From contig NC_030990.1 in NCBI RefSeq assembly GCF_000149955.1, positions 2,872,627-2,936,626 of the forward strand: 64,000 bases of DNA, in the 5' to 3' direction. Below the pieces are notes generated by a model. That model ran no database searches, was not told the origin of the DNA, and was given only the letters and a program-made list of their open reading frames with translations. Below are positions 57,687-64,000 of the stretch, in pieces; the stretch's first letter is position 1, and the number at the start of each line of letters is the position of its first letter. The DNA comes from Fusarium oxysporum f. sp. lycopersici 4287. Its lineage: Eukaryota > Ascomycota > Sordariomycetes > Hypocreales > Nectriaceae. Position numbers and translations under genes: made by a program.

Positions 57687-59646
57687 GATCGGTTGTGTGT
57701 CTCGCTTATCGTGTATTGCAATGCGATAGATACTCCGGGACTTTGTAATAGTTGAAGCTGGGGCAAATCAGCCATGCAGATTTAAAAGTCCTTCGCCTGG
57801 TGTGGACTTGGGGTGTAATATTATAATCAAGGTCTCAGGTTTTGGGCGGGGAAGAGAATGAGGCGGCATTGATGGAATGGATGTGGGGAAAGCTCGGGGC
57901 TGAGCTGAGAGCTTCACGTCACTCACTCTCTTGGCTGGCTGCCTCTGACTGTGAAGGAGACGGGAGGCAACAAAATCCAGGACCTCTTTCCTAAAGAGAA
58001 AAACAACTAGGATAGACTTAGTAGATCTTTAGACTCCTTAGGTATGTTTAGGATCTAAGCTTAGGGTCAGAAGTTTTCTTGCTCCCTGACTGTAGTACAT
58101 AATAAATCAGCGATGTCAGTCATCGTAAGCGGTTGTTGCATTGTCGATACATAAACTTCCGTGAAAACCTATTCGTACAAAGGGTAGTTCAAGACAGCTA
58201 CCTACAAACTAATCTCATCACCATTCAGTCTGTCAGATTTTAAGCCCAGGACATTAGTTTTAAAGCTCGATATAGCTCTGAATAGAGCCTCCCAGTCTTG
58301 GATAATAAGACAGGCTGGGTTGGGTTCATTCGAAACCCACGTCCCCTGATTAAGTACATGATATATAAAGCCTACTAATCTTCTAAGTCTATAGACAGAA
58401 AGCCAGAAGAAGAGCCATTCTGTATAAAGTCTGGTCTTAGTTTATGATGATATTTATCTAATAAAACAAATGCCGATAAGATATTAATCTATTAACATTA
58501 GGCCTAAATTTATGAAATTTATTAAGTTTTTTCTTATAAATGATTATTCACAAGGGCCTCACTTCACTCAAAAGCTCTCTGGTATCAACCCCGAGACAGT
58601 GTCTTTTAATGTTCCCCTTCTACGTATCATTTACCTTCGCTCTACACAACATAACTGATTAAGTAAGGTAATGAACACACCGCAGCGCGCTTATCAGAAG
58701 CATGCGCAATCACCCACTAGATCAATACACACCAGTGACAATCATAGGCATCAATATAAAACAAGGCGTTTTTTTAATCAGGACTCCTCAGTCCAGTCTG
58801 GTTATCTGTTCTACTACGGGAACTGAGCCCATGTATCCATGGTCCCGTCTTCAGAAGCCTCGTGACCCATTCATATCCCATGGAGTCAAAGCCTTCGTCG
58901 TGTCCTCCTGACTTGCAAAGAGCAAGAGCTTTTGATTTCCTTTCCATGCCGTGCCGCCCAAACCAAAATCCATAACCTGTGGGCGTCGCGCGGCAACGCT
59001 CGTGCTCTCCGATCTGTTAAGATATTAAAACAGACATAACCGTCCTGTTGACCATTAACCTTTGTTCCCTCCAGCTGTGCTTATTGCTCTCCCTCCGGTC
59101 CCCGTTCCCAACAGGGACCAGCGAGCAATTCGTGACCAGAGAACCGAGAAATCCACTTTTGTCTATGTGTGTGCACGGCGAAAACATGACCCTCTATCGT
59201 GAATGCGTGAAAAATGCCCTTGGGGTAAAGGGGATAACCCCAGGTAGACGGCGGAAACATAATATTCGTAATGCTGTGTCAGATCTGTTGGCTCATAAGC
59301 CTAGATCCGTCTGCATCACAGCGTGCTGCCAACGTCTGAAAGCTCCCCACATCTCGGTCTAAGGGTATCAAGCGACGAGTACGCCGAAATCAAAGAAACG
59401 CAATCTATCAGATGCTTCGTGAAATCCCTGGACCGAACCCAATACTGCCTGTTGCCAGTAGCGATGGCATTCGTCTGCCACAGATCATGGTGTCGCCGTG
59501 TCGTCCAAATGCAAGTCGTGCATGCAACCAGATAACATCGAGGAAAAAACATAAAAGAAAATCGCAAACGGGTGATGCTGCAGAACGCGTCCGCTAGCAT
59601 CGTTCCACACCTTGTCAGGTGCACATTTCTCGATGGCGCGAGATGT
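57687..59646. other. Intergenic region with MITE and AT-rich island
   Basis: About 2 kb. It contains MITE copy J and a strongly AT-rich segment (about 58230-58560, many TTAT/TAAA steps), possibly a RIP-degraded repeat. Then follows the ded1 3' UTR. No gene is supported. Confidence 0.5.
57958..58090 (-). mobile_element. MITE-like element, copy J (inverted orientation)
   Basis: The ends GACGGGAGGCAACAAAATCC and AGAAGTTTTCTTGCTCCCTG, followed by AC, form the inverted terminal pair. The interior GACTTAGTAGATCTTTAGAC is the reverse complement of the family core GTCTAAAGACCTACTAAGTC. Confidence 0.7.
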
Positions 59647-61716
<2,070 letters not shown>

Positions 61717-64000
61717 GATGACAGTCGTGATTCGGATCAGAATAGACGTAGAAAGATAGTTAGGTCGTGAAGACGCGTAGAAATCCGAAGCCGGCGAATA
61801 ATACTCTCAAATGCGAAAGAGAGTGATGGTGTTGTGAAATTCCCGTCGGAAGAAAAGACAGGAAAGACAAGAGAGAAAGAAACGGAAGACCAACGCTTCC
61901 AATAATTTCCCGAAATAGATTACTTTTGAGCACAAACAAATGTCAGTGCTATGCAATTATCCCTCGAAGAACACGCAGAATCTTCAAAGGAGAGACGAAG
62001 GAAAGACAGAGTCTTGAAAAATAACACGGATGGAGGGGGGATGGAGGAGGTTTGTGGGATGAAGGGTTTGTTGTGGGAGGAAGAGAAGAAAAGGAACAGA
62101 GTTGAGAGAGAGAGGCGAAAGAAGAGTGGGAAAAAAAAATTGGTTGATGTGATCAAATAGGCTTAGTGCGGGCATCTGTCGAGTTCAAGATTTTTGGAGG
62201 GGGTTGCTCTGCGGTGAAGGCGAGTGGGAGGATTTTAGAGTGAGAGTGGGTCAGGGAAGGCCGTGAGTGGGCGAGGCGAGCCTCGAGGTCTCCGAGAAGT
62301 ATCTTTTGGCCACCGCTCACGGCTGATGCAGCCAGTGAAGTTCGGAGTTTGGTTGAGAGACATCAAAAATGCTTGTCAAGAGGCTTGAAGTGGCTGGGCA
62401 GAAAAACAGAAAAGTGACTAACCTGGTACTTATGACGAAGAGCGCACTAGCTCAGCCGTAGACTCTTCTAAGTGGACAAAAGAATTGTCCTGAATCGCTG
62501 TTAATGGTGCAGACGTCAGAATCTCCAGGACCCTGTACTTGCTGTGAAACTTACACAGTAGTCAAATGGCGGGCACTACCTGATTCTAATCTGTATCTTT
62601 TCAAAGCCTAGAAATTACATGGGCCAGCAAGGGAGGCAATTGCAGAAGGGCAAAGAATCCGGGTGGAAGCACGCGTTGAGTAACTCGAGGCAAGGGGCAT
62701 CACTTAGAAACCGTGGAACCTCAGGTACTTGACCAGTACCTCGATACTAAGCCAGATTCTGGGGCGGGCTAACAGCCCAGATGGGCTGGGGCAAAGTGGG
62801 TTAATAGGGGACTCCTGGCAACCACAGGTGATGACGATTGTCGCCCAGTGATAGGTTTATTTTGATGCCACCTACTCCGTAGGTAGGTTTACTTTGATTG
62901 TCAGGTATGAGATGGTAACAGGACAGTGAGGTCAACAAAGGCCAAGCAAAAGCCATGGGAAACGCAGCTACATAACTGGCTATGAAGAGAAAGCGATACA
63001 TGAACAATTGACCGGCCACTCCTATGTATGCACTTAGGTAAATTGACTTGAGGCACTGGTGACAATGTCGAAGCCCCTGCACTCTACCGGATCTGGTGTC
63101 AGAACTAGGATCTATCTACAATACTTGCAACTCGGCATGTCTCGGTAAATGGTTTTAGGGAACAATAAAACAATTACGGACACAGAAAATGCGTCAGTTT
63201 TTTGTTTGAACAATCTTGCCAAAGACCGCTAGGAAGACTGTGTAACACAGGAACATACAGGGATATGCAAGGACCCTGAGCTTGTCCCGTCGGCCCTGGT
63301 TTGGCTACGTTGTAACAACTAATGGATCCTGTAAAATAAAGTAAGTTTGATCGCGGCAGCCTGAAAATCTCCGATAAGCGGGACACGAGCGATCTGACAA
63401 CTAGGAACAAAACGATTCAGTACCAGACATGCAGCTCACCAAACATTGACGCCTGGCGAATATGATCTTACCATTCCTTGTGCATGTCTATATCCAGGTT
63501 GTACAGAGCCTGTAAGCAAAAGCGGAAGTTCGTCCAGCGAAAATGATATAATCGATGGTAAATTATAAGATATTTGGATAAAAGACATGAACCGAATCCA
63601 AAAAGACTAGGAATATTATTCGTTTTTTTTTTAAACCTACTTACTTCCCCAAGAACTGCCTACACACTCACCCAGATGCCTCATGGCAAATACGTAACTG
63701 TACTCCGCAGTACATCAATTTGGACGAGACCACCCTTACGGATCTCCCATGCACCCACGTTTCTGTAGTCCGGATTTAGCATCACGACGGAGATTTTGAA
63801 AATCTGGAAAGAATCTGCTGCTCATTCCAACCATCCAATGGCCGATTGCATGATGAAAATTCATATGACTGACGCAGATATAGCCCTTCATCCACGTGGT
63901 CAGTAATACTGCCCTCCATACCGATTTTTCATCAGCCTCGCATGACGTCTGGAGCCAGGACCTGAGCTGGGGCGTAAGAGACCGAAATAGTAAGCCTACT
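61717..64000. other. Intergenic region, ded1 leader and beyond
   Basis: About 2.3 kb to the window edge. The first 500 bases are purine-rich (minus-strand CT-rich), as expected for the ded1 promoter and 5' leader. The rest has a TAGGTAGGTTTAC motif (62881-62893) but no open frame with recognisable protein. No gene is supported. Confidence 0.5.

Overview
This window is nuclear DNA of a filamentous ascomycete, most likely a sordariomycete of the Hypocreales and possibly Fusarium-like. The genes carry short introns of 47-74 bases with GT..AG ends and often a CTAAC-type branch site. They are single transcription units on both strands, and include mitochondrial, Mediator, Zn2Cys6, homeobox and HET-domain proteins of filamentous-fungal type. 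The genus is an inference; no rRNA or other species marker is present.

Layout: 1-249 holds the 5' part of rpb11 (minus strand, running off the window). 1278-2345 is a mitochondrial HemK-type methyltransferase. 3280-6006 is an m-AAA protease subunit. 8036-10172 is a BOR1-type borate/anion transporter, which converges on tof1 (10489-14024, minus). tof1 shares a 385-base divergent promoter with a mitochondrial 3-hydroxyacyl-CoA dehydrogenase (14410-15425). From 15.4 to 25.2 kb lies a gene-poor stretch with two assembly gaps, a stop-ridden SNF2 helicase pseudogene and other relics. It ends at a homeobox transcription factor gene (25200-26733). After another gene-poor stretch come med19/rox3 (29816-30850), a second SNF2 relic (about 32040-33059), a Zn2Cys6 factor (33306-36270, minus) and a Ser/Thr-rich single-span membrane protein (39663-41890, minus). 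Then come an alpha/beta hydrolase (46482-48900, minus), a HET-domain gene broken by one stop codon (51257-53584, minus), a degenerate acyl-CoA-synthetase-like gene (55899-57686, minus) and ded1 (59647-61716, minus).

The genes form no operon or evident biosynthetic cluster. Most are conserved housekeeping or regulatory genes, separated by AT-richer, mobile-element-bearing intergenic DNA. The most notable non-genic signal is a dispersed family of about nine MITE-like elements, each about 115-165 bp. Their terminal inverted repeats resemble GGRAGCAAGAAAACTTAGGA, and they sit in both orientations, only in intergenic DNA and sometimes just after stop codons. Other notable points are a perfect hairpin carrying a three-codon uORF upstream of the AAA protease start codon, RIP-like decay of a helicase gene, and an AMP-binding-like protein without its P-loop signature. 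Three runs of N (17042-17147, 19574-20036, 44900-45428) are assembly gaps.
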